Below, one piece after another: positions 9,314-17,882 of a DNA stretch of 64,000 nucleotides. Both the position numbers and the translations under genes were made by a program. The stretch is from contig NZ_CP067393.1 in assembly GCF_016653615.1 (NCBI RefSeq), positions 496,001 through 560,000 of the forward strand, read 5' to 3'. The stretch comes from Entomomonas asaccharolytica (lineage in GTDB: Bacteria > Pseudomonadota > Gammaproteobacteria > Pseudomonadales > Pseudomonadaceae). Positions within the stretch are counted from its first letter, which is position 1, and the number at the start of each line of letters is the position of its first letter. Under the pieces are notes generated by a model. The model was not told the DNA's origin. It ran no database searches and worked only from the letters and a program-made list of their open reading frames with translations.

Positions 9314-10249
9314 ATGATTAGTTATGATAAAGATACTTTACTCTTATTTTGTGGAATCGGTGGTATTTTAGTTTTTGCTTCTGTAGTTGGTTTTGTTTTA
9401 AAAGTCGTTAAAGGTAATAGCACAGTTATTGAAAATCTTAATGCCCGAATTAATGCATGGTGGGTAATGGTTTTAGTAATAGGTTGTACTTTCTGGTTAG
9501 GAAATACAGCGGTTATTATTTTATTCTTTTTAATATCAGGCTTTGCTTTAAGGGAATTTATTACTATAACACCTACCACTTCTGATGATTATTATGCATT
9601 GCTATTTGCATTTTATATTGCCTTGCCAGTGCAGTATATTTTTGTGGCTATGAACTGGTATGGTATGTTCAGTATTTTTATTCCTGTGTATGTGTTTTTA
9701 CTCTTACCTATTTTAGCTTCTATTAAGGGATGTACTAAAAACTTTTTAGAAAGAACAGCAAAGGTACAATGGGGCTTAATGATTACAGTATACTGTATAT
9801 CCTGTGTGCCTGCTTTATTAACATTAGATATGCAAGGTTATGAAAACCGTAATTTATTATTAATTGCTTTTTTAGTAATAGTGGTTCAAATATCTGATGT
9901 ATTGCAATATGTATTTGGTAAGTTATTCGGAAAACGAAAAATAGCGCCTAATTTATCACCCTCTAAAACAGTAGAAGGATTTATAGGAGGAATTATTTCA
10001 GCTTCATTAATTGGTGCATGCTTATATTGGATTACACCCTTTAGTTTTGTACAGGCAGCAATGATTTCATTAATGATTACCTTACTTGGTTTTATGGGTG
10101 GATTAGTAATGTCTTCTATTAAACGAGATCAAGGTATTAAAGATTGGGGATATATGATTGAAGGACATGGAGGAATGTTAGATAGGTTGGATTCTGTATG
10201 TTTTGCAGCACCTATTTTTTTCCATGTGGTACGTTATTGGTGGGGATAG
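9314..10249 (+). CDS. phosphatidate cytidylyltransferase (CdsA-like)
   Basis: 311 aa integral membrane protein with about eight helices. The CdsA signature is at the C-terminal end: SPSKTVEGFIGG near 214-225, then SIKRDQGIKDWG and EGHGGMLDRLDS near 270-293, including the conserved K-D and H-G-G..D-R..D residues. It makes CDP-diacylglycerol from phosphatidate and CTP, the substrate of the phosphatidyltransferase at 7823. Together with the acyltransferase this gives a short lipid branch: acylation, activation, headgroup transfer. As in ynbB, it is probably an additional copy beside the essential cdsA elsewhere. Confidence 0.87.
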   Translation: MISYDKDTLLLFCGIGGILVFASVVGFVLKVVKGNSTVIENLNARINAWWVMVLVIGCTFWLGNTAVIILFFLISGFALREFITITPTTSDDYYALLFAFYIALPVQYIFVAMNWYGMFSIFIPVYVFLLLPILASIKGCTKNFLERTAKVQWGLMITVYCISCVPALLTLDMQGYENRNLLLIAFLVIVVQISDVLQYVFGKLFGKRKIAPNLSPSKTVEGFIGGIISASLIGACLYWITPFSFVQAAMISLMITLLGFMGGLVMSSIKRDQGIKDWGYMIEGHGGMLDRLDSVCFAAPIFFHVVRYWWG

Positions 10250-10267
10250 TTAGCTTGATATAATTTT

Positions 10268-10299
10268 AAAAAAGGCTGTATCACTACAGCCTTTTTTAT
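10268..10299. terminator. bidirectional terminator
   Basis: Stem AAAAAAGGCTGTA/TACAGCCTTTTTT with loop TCAC, between the convergent cdsA-like gene and glutaminase gene. U-tracts on both strands. Confidence 0.9.
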
Positions 10300-10305
10300 T
10301 GGTTT

Positions 10306-11340
10306 TTAATATTGTTGTGGCGTTTGATTAAATATATTGAGATTGAGAGATTTAGTTATATCTCTTACGATTTGTTGACCACGTACACTATTACCTGCTT
10401 CATCTAAGGGCGGGGAAAATACAGCAATTGCCATTTTGCCTGGAGCAATAGCTAAAATGCCACCACCTACACCGCTTTTGCCTGGTAATCCTGTCCAATA
10501 TAACCAATCACCACTGGTTTCGTATAATCCATTTATTGTCATAATAGCTAAAATATGTGCTACTTCTTCTTCTGTTAATAAACGTTTATTAGTAATGGGA
10601 TTTACACCATTATTAGCTAGCACAGAGCCCATTACAGCTAGATCATTAGCGGTTATATTGATTGAGCAGGCTTTCGTATAAACATCTGTAGTTGTGAAGG
10701 GATCATCATAGAGTCTGTTATAGGATCGAAGTAATATAGCAATTGCTTGATTGTGTTGATTAGTAACTGCTTCTGATTCATAAACTTCTTTATTTAAAGA
10801 TAATTTGTGGCCTGCAAAATCAGACATAGTATCAACAATACGTTTGTATTTTTCTTCAGCATTATTTCCTTTTACTAAACTTGTGGTTGCAATAGCTCCT
10901 GCGTTTACTAAAGGATTCATAGCCGCTTTGCCTGTTTGGTTTTGCTCAATAGCTAATACAGAGTTAAAAGGTAATCCTGTGGGGTTAGCACCAATTTTAT
11001 CAAATATTTCTTTAGGACTATGATCCTTCATCGCTAAAGCCAGAGTAAAAACTTTAGAAATGGATTCAATGGCAAAGGGTGTTTTGTAATCCCCTAGGTT
11101 AATAACTGAGCCATTGACTGTTACTATACTAACCCCTAGTAGATTGGGATCCACTTTTGCTAATGCAGGAATATAATCAGCATTTTTACCGCTATTATTT
11201 TGTTGCGCACGACTATAAGCAATTTGTGCTGCTGTATGGATAGAGGTTTCTGAAACACGTGCATAGCTAATAGATGTAATAGCTAGATTACTAGCGATTA
11301 AAAGTGTGTAGCATATTCCTTTAAAAAATTTAATAGACAT
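10306..11340 (-). CDS. glsA: glutaminase A with predicted signal peptide
   Basis: 344 aa; hydrolyses glutamine to glutamate and ammonia. Serine-dependent glutaminase motifs: ESISKVF with the S-x-x-K pair Ser93-Lys96, NPLVNAGAI near 143-151, the YNRLY region and PGKSGVGGGI near 290-300. The family is usually about 305-310 aa and cytoplasmic. This copy has an extra N-terminal stretch of about 27 residues, with lysines and then a hydrophobic run ending SISYA, which reads as a Sec signal peptide. The enzyme would then be periplasmic, supplying glutamate and ammonia from outside glutamine. The start ATG at 11340 has AGAGAATTTTT upstream on the coding strand. Single gene, convergent with the lipid cluster. 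Confidence 0.9.
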   Translation of the reverse strand: MSIKFFKGICYTLLIASNLAITSISYARVSETSIHTAAQIAYSRAQQNNSGKNADYIPALAKVDPNLLGVSIVTVNGSVINLGDYKTPFAIESISKVFTLALAMKDHSPKEIFDKIGANPTGLPFNSVLAIEQNQTGKAAMNPLVNAGAIATTSLVKGNNAEEKYKRIVDTMSDFAGHKLSLNKEVYESEAVTNQHNQAIAILLRSYNRLYDDPFTTTDVYTKACSINITANDLAVMGSVLANNGVNPITNKRLLTEEEVAHILAIMTINGLYETSGDWLYWTGLPGKSGVGGGILAIAPGKMAIAVFSPPLDEAGNSVRGQQIVRDITKSLNLNIFNQTPQQY

Positions 11341-11740
11341 AAAAATTCTCTATATTAAATAAGGTGATTTTAATATTTTTGTTTGGCTAAAATACAATTA
11401 ACAAAGTTTTATTAAGCTTAAAGAGTCCTATCTGTTAAAACATCTTATGGTGTTTTTAATGTTTAGTTATATTAGTGTAACAAATACCTGATGTAGTAAC
11501 TAAAATTATTCTTATCTTAGCTGCATTATATGACAATAAATATTATGGCATTGTTCCAGCCTTTCTAACTATTAGCTAGAAATATATTAGATTTATGAAA
11601 ATAACTTCACAACTTATAGTAAAGATCAAAACTAGAAAACTGCTAGAAAATATCAGTAAATTTATTCTTGTTAAGGCAAAAATACTTTCATAGAAAATCG
11701 CTGTAATCTTCTATCATCAGCCTAGTTATAAGTGAAGAAG
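11341..11740. other. intergenic region, about 400 bp
   Basis: AT-rich space upstream of both glsA (minus) and the unknown gene at 11741 (plus), so it holds divergent promoters. A weak hairpin AAACATC/GGTGTTT lies near 11437-11455. No further reading frame or repeat was recognised. Confidence 0.4.
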
Positions 11741-12325
11741 ATGAGATTAATTAATAGTAGACAAGCATGGCATGATGCTTATTATCCTAATATAAAATCC
11801 ACCACAGCATTTGGTTTAGAAGCATTAAAGTTAGGAATTGTATTAAAGCATCCTTTAAAACACCATAATCATTATCAACTCATTCATCAATGGTTGGCAG
11901 GTAAAGTACAGCATAGTATAGATGTATTACCGATACCTTTACAGTGTTTTGGACATTACCTCTATTCGCCGATAGCTACTGTTTATGATTTAGATGTGGC
12001 ACATGAATTAGTTTGGAGTATTTTGTCTAAACAATTTTCTCAGCATACTTTTAGCAAAGGCAATCAACAAAAAGCTTACTGGCTAGTTAGAGTTGCTTTG
12101 AAAGGTTATCAAATGTTAGTGGTTAATAAAAAAGATCATTTAAAGACACCACGAAAAATTATCAAGTATATTAAGGAAAATTATCAAATTGAGTTGCAAT
12201 ATGCAGACTGGAAAAAAGTTTGGCAGCCTCTTTATAACAATATGCTTTTTATTTGTAATGAATTAGATAAACAAGCATTGATGCCGATTGATAAATTAAT
12301 AGAACAGTTTAAAAAGACTAATTAA
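11741..12325 (+). CDS. unknown protein at the head of the holin/Rhs island
   Basis: 194 aa from the ATG at 11741 (a GTG at 11732 would add three residues; neither has a well-spaced Shine-Dalgarno). Soluble, basic, rich in His, Gln and Tyr, with no signal peptide and no membrane helix. Notable segments are AYYPNIKSTTAFGLEALKLG near the N-terminus and DLDVAHELVW in the middle. I do not recognise the family. It ends 46 nt before the holin gene in the same direction, so a phage-derived late regulator is conceivable, but no zinc cluster or HTH is visible to support that. Confidence 0.6.
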   Translation: MRLINSRQAWHDAYYPNIKSTTAFGLEALKLGIVLKHPLKHHNHYQLIHQWLAGKVQHSIDVLPIPLQCFGHYLYSPIATVYDLDVAHELVWSILSKQFSQHTFSKGNQQKAYWLVRVALKGYQMLVVNKKDHLKTPRKIIKYIKENYQIELQYADWKKVWQPLYNNMLFICNELDKQALMPIDKLIEQFKKTN

Positions 12326-12371
12326 TAGCTTTCAAAAAAAGTTATTACTTAAATTATTTATGGAATGAAAA

Positions 12372-12704
12372 ATGTCTGATAAAGACCCAAGCTTTTGGCA
12401 AAGCTTATATCTTTCGATTTCTATAAGTCCTATCGGGCAGGGCTCAACTTTAGCTACGATTATTGCAGCATTAAGAGTGCTTTATGATGACCAAGAAACA
12501 AAAATGATCAGAGTAATATTAGAGGCCTCGCTTTGTGGTTCATTAGCGCTTTGTGTAAGTAGTATTGTGGAAATGTTGAACTTGCCGACAAGCGCAACCG
12601 TAACTATTGGTGGCACTATAGGATTTATTGGTGTAACAACATTAAGAGATAAGCTATTAAAAATTATTAATAGAAAAATAGATAACGAAGAGGAGAGTAA
12701 ATAA
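12372..12704 (+). CDS. phage holin, LydA-type (three-helix)
   Basis: 110 aa with three hydrophobic segments (about 22-38, 47-66 and 71-90), a charged C-terminus and no signal peptide, as in class I holins. The pattern RVILEASLCGSLAL followed by LPTSATVTIGGTIGFIG and VTTLRD matches the LydA / lambda-family holins of Pseudomonas prophages and tailocins. It should oligomerise in the inner membrane and form holes. No endolysin, spanin, tail or capsid gene is adjacent. What follows 100 nt later are two secreted Rhs proteins, so it is either a relic of a lysis cassette or a release device for the Rhs products. GGAATGAAAA precedes the ATG. Confidence 0.75.
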   Translation: MSDKDPSFWQSLYLSISISPIGQGSTLATIIAALRVLYDDQETKMIRVILEASLCGSLALCVSSIVEMLNLPTSATVTIGGTIGFIGVTTLRDKLLKIINRKIDNEEESK

Positions 12705-12732
12705 TGTGATTTTATAAAATTTATTAAAAATT

Positions 12733-12756
12733 AACCGCCTATAGGCGGTTTTTTTG
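12733..12756 (+). terminator. intrinsic terminator after holin gene
   Basis: GC-rich stem AACCGCC/GGCGGTT with a TATA loop followed by seven T. It ends the holin transcript, so the Rhs genes downstream probably have their own promoter between 12757 and 12806. Confidence 0.9.
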
Positions 12757-12806
12757 TATCTAGTAAAAATTATTTGCAGTTTTTAATTAACAACAGGTAT
12801 TAATTT

Positions 12807-15023
12807 ATGAAAATTAAAAAGTATATACTGCCATTAGTATTAGCTGTTTCTGCTAGTTCAGCTATGGCAGATTATAAATGGTATTACAACCCACAAGCTA
12901 TTATTGGACCGTTTGACTCGCCTTATGATCTTTGCAACTCTTTAGGTGCGGATATTAAAGATATGAATCCAGTCTATTTAATCACTTGGGGAATGACCTC
13001 TCCTGGTCGATGTAATAACCCTGGAGGGACAGGTTTCTTTCGAATCGGTAGCGGTTGTGATTCAGGTAAGAGTTATGACTCTAAACAAATGTCATGTGAA
13101 CCAGATGAATCTGACGGACCTAAAGGTACTAATAAACGCCCAGAACAATGTGAGGGTGGAGGCATTGCTGATATTAAGGGACAATGTAATCCACAAGCTA
13201 ATCCAGAAACAAACTCATGTAATCCTGAAACTTTAGGTAATCCTATTTTAATAGCAACAGGTCAGAAAGTAGAAATAACTACCGATATTGAATTACCAAA
13301 TTCACTTTTAACTTTCTCACGTAACTATTGGAGTAGTAGATTGTTTGCTGATAATTTAGGATTAGCATGGCAACATAATTGGCAAATGAGAATTGAAACA
13401 CTTCAATCCCGAGATAGGATAAAACTATATCGGAATAATGGTCGAGGTATAATTTTTACCCCGCGTAATGGTCGTTGGGAAAGTGACAGTAGCGATACTG
13501 AGGTGATCACAAAGCTAGCTAATGAGCAAGGTTGGGAAGTTCAGTCAAAGGGTGGCGTTATAGAGCTTTACAACAATCTAGGTCAACTGATTAATTATAG
13601 TAAAAGAGGCTATCCAACTGTAACGCTTAACTATAATACTATGGGGCAACTCACTACGTTAACAGAAACAAGTGGAAGAAACTTAACCTTGACTTACAAT
13701 ACAAATGATCAAATTACTAAAGTAGCGAGTAATGCAGACCTATCGGTTAGCTATATTTATGATAGTCAGAATCGTCTTACAGGACTAACTAAAGCGGGTA
13801 GTAGTAAAACTTACCACTATGAGAATATTCAATATCCAAACTTATTAACAGGTATTACTGATGAGCGAGGAGTGCGTTATGCTACTTGGACTTATAATGA
13901 TAAGGGGCAGGCAATCAGTAGCGAACATGCGGGTGGAACAGATAGATATCAATTTGAATATTTGCCTGATAATAAAACACGAGTAACGAATCCTTTAGGT
14001 AAGTCTGCAGTCTATCATTTTCAAGATATTCGTTTAGAAAAGAAAATTAAAAAGATAGAGGGAGAACCAATAAATACTTGTATAGCTACTGCAAGTTCGT
14101 ATACGTATAATGCCGAAGGTTTACCAGTTTATGAATACACTAAGAATAATGCTACTATCAATTATGAATATAATGGCCGAGGACTACAAACAGCAAGGAA
14201 GTTTTCAGCACAAGGGTTGAAGTATAATATTTATACAAAGTGGCATGATACATTACCATTACCTGTTGAAATTAATCACAATGGACAGAAACAAACCTAT
14301 CAATATGATAATGATGGAAGATTAATTCAATTTACTGATGGATTTAAAGATTTCAGTCATATAGGTCAAGGTTATGATGTTGCATTATTGCAATTTGATG
14401 ATTTTATTGATCCAGCAGGTAATGTGTGGAATTTGATTAATAATCCACAAATAGTACAAGATGACGAAGCTGTTGCAAATAATACCCTGTATCTTGATGG
14501 AAATGCTTATCTAACAACCAATAATAATGGCGTATTTGACTTCGGTAGAGAAGATTTTACTATTGAAATGTGGGTAAAACCAGAGGCCAAAACGGATTAT
14601 TCTGCCACTTTATTAGATGGTACTTTTAGACAAGGAGATGGATCTTCATTTTCAACGTATATCACTACTCAAGGATATGTCTATTGGCAAGGTTACAATC
14701 ATGGTACTAATGAAATGGTTTATTTTAGAGCTAATAAAAAAATATTGGATAATCAATGGCACCATATTGCCTATAGTAGAGAAAATGGAGTTTTAAGAAT
14801 ATTTATTGATGGTCAATTATCAAATTATCAAACAGATAAAAATAATTATTTATTAGATGAAAATGTAGTTATTGCTATTGGTGCAAGTGCAAGCGAACAG
14901 AATTATCAATATAATTACAAAGGTAAAATTGATCAGTTACGTGTTACTAAAAAAGCCTTATATACAAAAAACTTTACTCCAAGTCACGAGCCCTACCTTT
15001 TTAATGGTAGTCCTACTGAGTAA
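12807..15023 (+). CDS. exported Rhs protein: DUF6531, RHS repeats, C-terminal LamG domain
   Basis: 738 aa. Signal peptide at 1-21 ending SSAMA. Residues about 30-120 form a cysteine-rich segment with seven Cys. From about 137 the DUF6531 N-plug-like domain begins (NPILIATGQKVEITTDIELP), then RHS/YD repeats from about 260 to 515. Residues about 520-735 are a concanavalin/LamG-like domain: LYLDGNAYLTT, DFTIEMWVKP, WHHIAYSR and LRIFIDGQL are its typical strands. There is no Rhs core (no GRYxSxDPxG motif) and no toxin tip. Such a protein would be secreted through Sec and could bind glycans. The next gene has what this one lacks, so the two may be halves of one Rhs shell. Confidence 0.85.
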   Translation: MKIKKYILPLVLAVSASSAMADYKWYYNPQAIIGPFDSPYDLCNSLGADIKDMNPVYLITWGMTSPGRCNNPGGTGFFRIGSGCDSGKSYDSKQMSCEPDESDGPKGTNKRPEQCEGGGIADIKGQCNPQANPETNSCNPETLGNPILIATGQKVEITTDIELPNSLLTFSRNYWSSRLFADNLGLAWQHNWQMRIETLQSRDRIKLYRNNGRGIIFTPRNGRWESDSSDTEVITKLANEQGWEVQSKGGVIELYNNLGQLINYSKRGYPTVTLNYNTMGQLTTLTETSGRNLTLTYNTNDQITKVASNADLSVSYIYDSQNRLTGLTKAGSSKTYHYENIQYPNLLTGITDERGVRYATWTYNDKGQAISSEHAGGTDRYQFEYLPDNKTRVTNPLGKSAVYHFQDIRLEKKIKKIEGEPINTCIATASSYTYNAEGLPVYEYTKNNATINYEYNGRGLQTARKFSAQGLKYNIYTKWHDTLPLPVEINHNGQKQTYQYDNDGRLIQFTDGFKDFSHIGQGYDVALLQFDDFIDPAGNVWNLINNPQIVQDDEAVANNTLYLDGNAYLTTNNNGVFDFGREDFTIEMWVKPEAKTDYSATLLDGTFRQGDGSSFSTYITTQGYVYWQGYNHGTNEMVYFRANKKILDNQWHHIAYSRENGVLRIFIDGQLSNYQTDKNNYLLDENVVIAIGASASEQNYQYNYKGKIDQLRVTKKALYTKNFTPSHEPYLFNGSPTE

Positions 15024-15060
15024 ACATTAATTTAATAACTAAATTTTAATCTTTTAAATA

Positions 15061-15118
15061 AGACAAAAAGTATCAAGCGCATGATTTATAAATTATGCAC
15101 TACGGATTGCTTTTGTCT
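15061..15118 (+). other. nested stem-loop between the two Rhs genes
   Basis: Outer stem AGACAAAA(A)G/CTTTTGTCT (15061-15070 with 15110-15118) encloses an inner 10-bp near-palindrome (15079-15088 with 15089-15098, one G-U pair). It fills much of the 118-bp gap. No long U-tract follows, so it may be an RNA processing, attenuation or stability element rather than a plain terminator. Confidence 0.5.
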
Positions 15119-15141
15119 TTTAAATAGTCAAAGGAACTACA

Positions 15142-17817
15142 ATGAAAAAACAAGTGATACCGATGCTGCTTGCATTAGCAGTATCTACAATTCATGCAGA
15201 GCAAACAATAAAGTATACCTATAATGATATGGGGCAAATAACGAATATTGATGGACCACGTTATGATGTAGAAGATATTACACATTATAACTATAACAAT
15301 GATGGGCAATTAACAAGTATTGTAAACCCATTAGGTCATACTGTAATTTATAGTAATTTTGATAACTATGGTAATCCTCAAATGATTACTGATGAAAATG
15401 GCATTGTGAGTACACTAACCTATACAACACAAGGTTGGTTAGCCAGTATTACTACATCTGCTTCAAAAACAAGTTTTACTTATGACGCAATAGGACAAAT
15501 AACTAAAGTCACTTTTCCTGATAATAGTATACTAAGTTATACATGGGATGATGCTAAACGATTAACATCCATTAAAAATAATCTTAATGACAGTATTCAT
15601 TACACCTATGATGCAATGGGTAATCGTACAGAAGAAGTAATAAAAAAAGGAACAACCATTACTTATCAATTTAAGCGTCAGTTTGATGAATTAGGACGTG
15701 TGTTAGCATTGGTTGGATCGAGTAATCAAGTGTATCAATATAGCTATGGTACACATGGTAAACCACTATCAGAAACTGATCCAAAAGGCACACAAATTAC
15801 CCATAGATATAATCCCGATAATTATTTAACAATGGATACTTATGGTAGTAACTATACTTATCATGATCGAGATGTACATGGCAATGTTACGAGAGCAAAA
15901 GATTTTGGTTCTAGTAGTACATGGTATACTTATAGTGACCTTAATCAAATTGTTGAAGAGCAAAGTAGTGCAAGAGGTATTACAAATTACAGGTATGATA
16001 AAGCAGGTAATCTACTTAAAGAAACTAATGCTAGAGGGTATATTACCCAGTACAACTATGATTCACTTAATCGCTTAATAACTCAACTATATCCTGATAA
16101 TACAGAGTTAAATGTAGAATATATTTATGATCAACCTGAAACAGGTTTTTATAATATAGGTTATTTAACAACTATTAATGATAATAGTGGTACTACAGAA
16201 TATAACTACAATAATTTAGGATTAGTTGCTCAAGAAAAAAGACAATTAAAACTAGATGGAGTGTTATTAGGTAACCAGCAAATAATCAACTATACCTATG
16301 ATATAGCAGGACGGGTATTAACTACAGATTATGGGTTAGCTACCCTAAAATATACTAGAAATACAGGAGGACAAATCACAGCCATTACTTTAGTTCAAAA
16401 TGGCAGAACACTTACTTTAGCTAACTATATTACCTATCAGCCATTTGGTACAGGAATTACAGGGTTAAAATGGAAAAATGACTTAACTTTAAATCGTAGT
16501 TATGATTTAGATGGACAACTTACCCAACAAATCATAGGATCAGTCACTACTGATTATCAATATGATGTTAATGGTAATATTACACAAATAGCAGATAGTC
16601 AATTTGGTATTGTAAACTACCAATACAACGAACTCAATAGACTCACCCAAGAGCAAGCAACAGACACGACCAATTACACCTACAATGTTGTGGGTAATCG
16701 AACTAATCGTGAAAATAGCCAAGGCTCTTTACCTATATGGTTCGATGATAGTGGCAATATTTATAATATTTATAGTATTTACTATGCCAAGGACGTAATG
16801 AACAATATTACGGGTTACAAAGACAGAACTAAACGTTTCGAATACGATGAAAGTAACCGTTTTTCAAAAGTGATAAAAACAGAAAATAATATACAAACTA
16901 CATTAGCTCGTTATATTCATAATGCTTATGGTGAACGTACTATTAAAGTAAAAGAAGATAGCAGTATTAGTACTTTTATGTATAACGATATTGGTCAACT
17001 GATTGGTGAGACTCAATATAATTCTGCTAAAGAAAAAGTGAAAGAAATCTACTGGGCATGGTTAGATACTTTACCCATTGCACAAATAGAAGTTCCTTTT
17101 ACGAATGGTATTGCGGGTACACAAATAGTTTATTATATTCACAGCGATCATTTAGATACTCCCAGATGGGCTACTAACCAAAATGGACAAAAAGTCTGGA
17201 GTTGGCAAAGTGATGCTTATGGTACTACAATGGCAAACGAAGACCCATTAGGTACAGGCATAAATACTACTATCCCATTACGCTTTGCAGGTCAGTATTT
17301 TGATCAAGAAACAGACTTTCACTATAACTATTTTAGAACCTATATTCCAGATTTAGGTAGATACAGCCAAAGTGATCCTATTGGGCTTGATGGGGGATGG
17401 AATACTTTTGGATATGTTGAGGGTAATCCTTTGATGAAGTCTGATAAGTATGGTCTATGGGGGATATTTAGCAAAAAATCAAGTAATTGGCTTACTCAAG
17501 AGTTAATGGACAAAATAAAAGATTTGGGTGGAGAAAAACTAGCTGATTATGTATCTGGTAGAGCAGATTTGTCTTGTACTGCCAGATGTACTTCGGCAAG
17601 TTTGTGTTTAATATGTTGTCAAGTTAATGGTGATTGTAGAGCTGAGTGTGCTCGTAGTTGTACAGGAAATAGTGATTCACCATTATGTAAGGGATTTACT
17701 GATTGGATTGATGGTAATAAGTCTTTTTCAAATGAGGAAAGGGTACGACTAAGAAAAGCAGCTCATCAATTAGAAAAGACTCTTGAAGCATATAAATCTA
17801 ATAGTCCAAATAAATAG
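15142..17817 (+). CDS. exported Rhs protein with Rhs core and cysteine-rich C-terminal tip
   Basis: 891 aa. Signal peptide at 1-19 (ending TIHA-EQ). RHS/YD repeats start at once after cleavage and run to about residue 640. The Rhs core follows: YIHSDHLDTPRWATNQNG near 666, LRFAGQYFDQETDFHYN near 712, GRYSQSDPIGLDGG near 739-752, and GYVEGNPLMKSDKYGL. In most Rhs proteins the end of the core reads D-P-x-G-L; here it is D-K-Y-G-L. The variable tip (about 770-891) contains nine cysteines within about 39 residues (811-850), including a Cys-Cys pair, then a charged helical tail. I do not recognise it as a known toxin fold. No DUF6531 domain, which the upstream gene supplies. No obvious immunity gene follows directly. 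Confidence 0.85.
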   Translation: MKKQVIPMLLALAVSTIHAEQTIKYTYNDMGQITNIDGPRYDVEDITHYNYNNDGQLTSIVNPLGHTVIYSNFDNYGNPQMITDENGIVSTLTYTTQGWLASITTSASKTSFTYDAIGQITKVTFPDNSILSYTWDDAKRLTSIKNNLNDSIHYTYDAMGNRTEEVIKKGTTITYQFKRQFDELGRVLALVGSSNQVYQYSYGTHGKPLSETDPKGTQITHRYNPDNYLTMDTYGSNYTYHDRDVHGNVTRAKDFGSSSTWYTYSDLNQIVEEQSSARGITNYRYDKAGNLLKETNARGYITQYNYDSLNRLITQLYPDNTELNVEYIYDQPETGFYNIGYLTTINDNSGTTEYNYNNLGLVAQEKRQLKLDGVLLGNQQIINYTYDIAGRVLTTDYGLATLKYTRNTGGQITAITLVQNGRTLTLANYITYQPFGTGITGLKWKNDLTLNRSYDLDGQLTQQIIGSVTTDYQYDVNGNITQIADSQFGIVNYQYNELNRLTQEQATDTTNYTYNVVGNRTNRENSQGSLPIWFDDSGNIYNIYSIYYAKDVMNNITGYKDRTKRFEYDESNRFSKVIKTENNIQTTLARYIHNAYGERTIKVKEDSSISTFMYNDIGQLIGETQYNSAKEKVKEIYWAWLDTLPIAQIEVPFTNGIAGTQIVYYIHSDHLDTPRWATNQNGQKVWSWQSDAYGTTMANEDPLGTGINTTIPLRFAGQYFDQETDFHYNYFRTYIPDLGRYSQSDPIGLDGGWNTFGYVEGNPLMKSDKYGLWGIFSKKSSNWLTQELMDKIKDLGGEKLADYVSGRADLSCTARCTSASLCLICCQVNGDCRAECARSCTGNSDSPLCKGFTDWIDGNKSFSNEERVRLRKAAHQLEKTLEAYKSNSPNK

Positions 17818-17844
17818 ATTTACTCTATATTAATACTTAAGAAG

Positions 17845-17882
17845 TTGAAACTAAATGATGATAATTTAGTTTCAATTTTTTT
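17845..17882 (+). terminator. intrinsic terminator after second Rhs gene
   Basis: 12-bp stem TTGAAACTAAAT/ATTTAGTTTCAA, loop GATGATA, followed by seven T (17876-17882). Lies 27 nt after the stop. Confidence 0.9.

Noticed and set aside
12372-17817. Intact prophage or tailocin
   Set aside because: Only a holin is recognisable. No integrase, capsid, tail, portal or endolysin gene is present within the window.
15142-17817. Type VI secretion Rhs effector
   Set aside because: No PAAR domain, VgrG or chaperone nearby, and both Rhs proteins carry Sec signal peptides.
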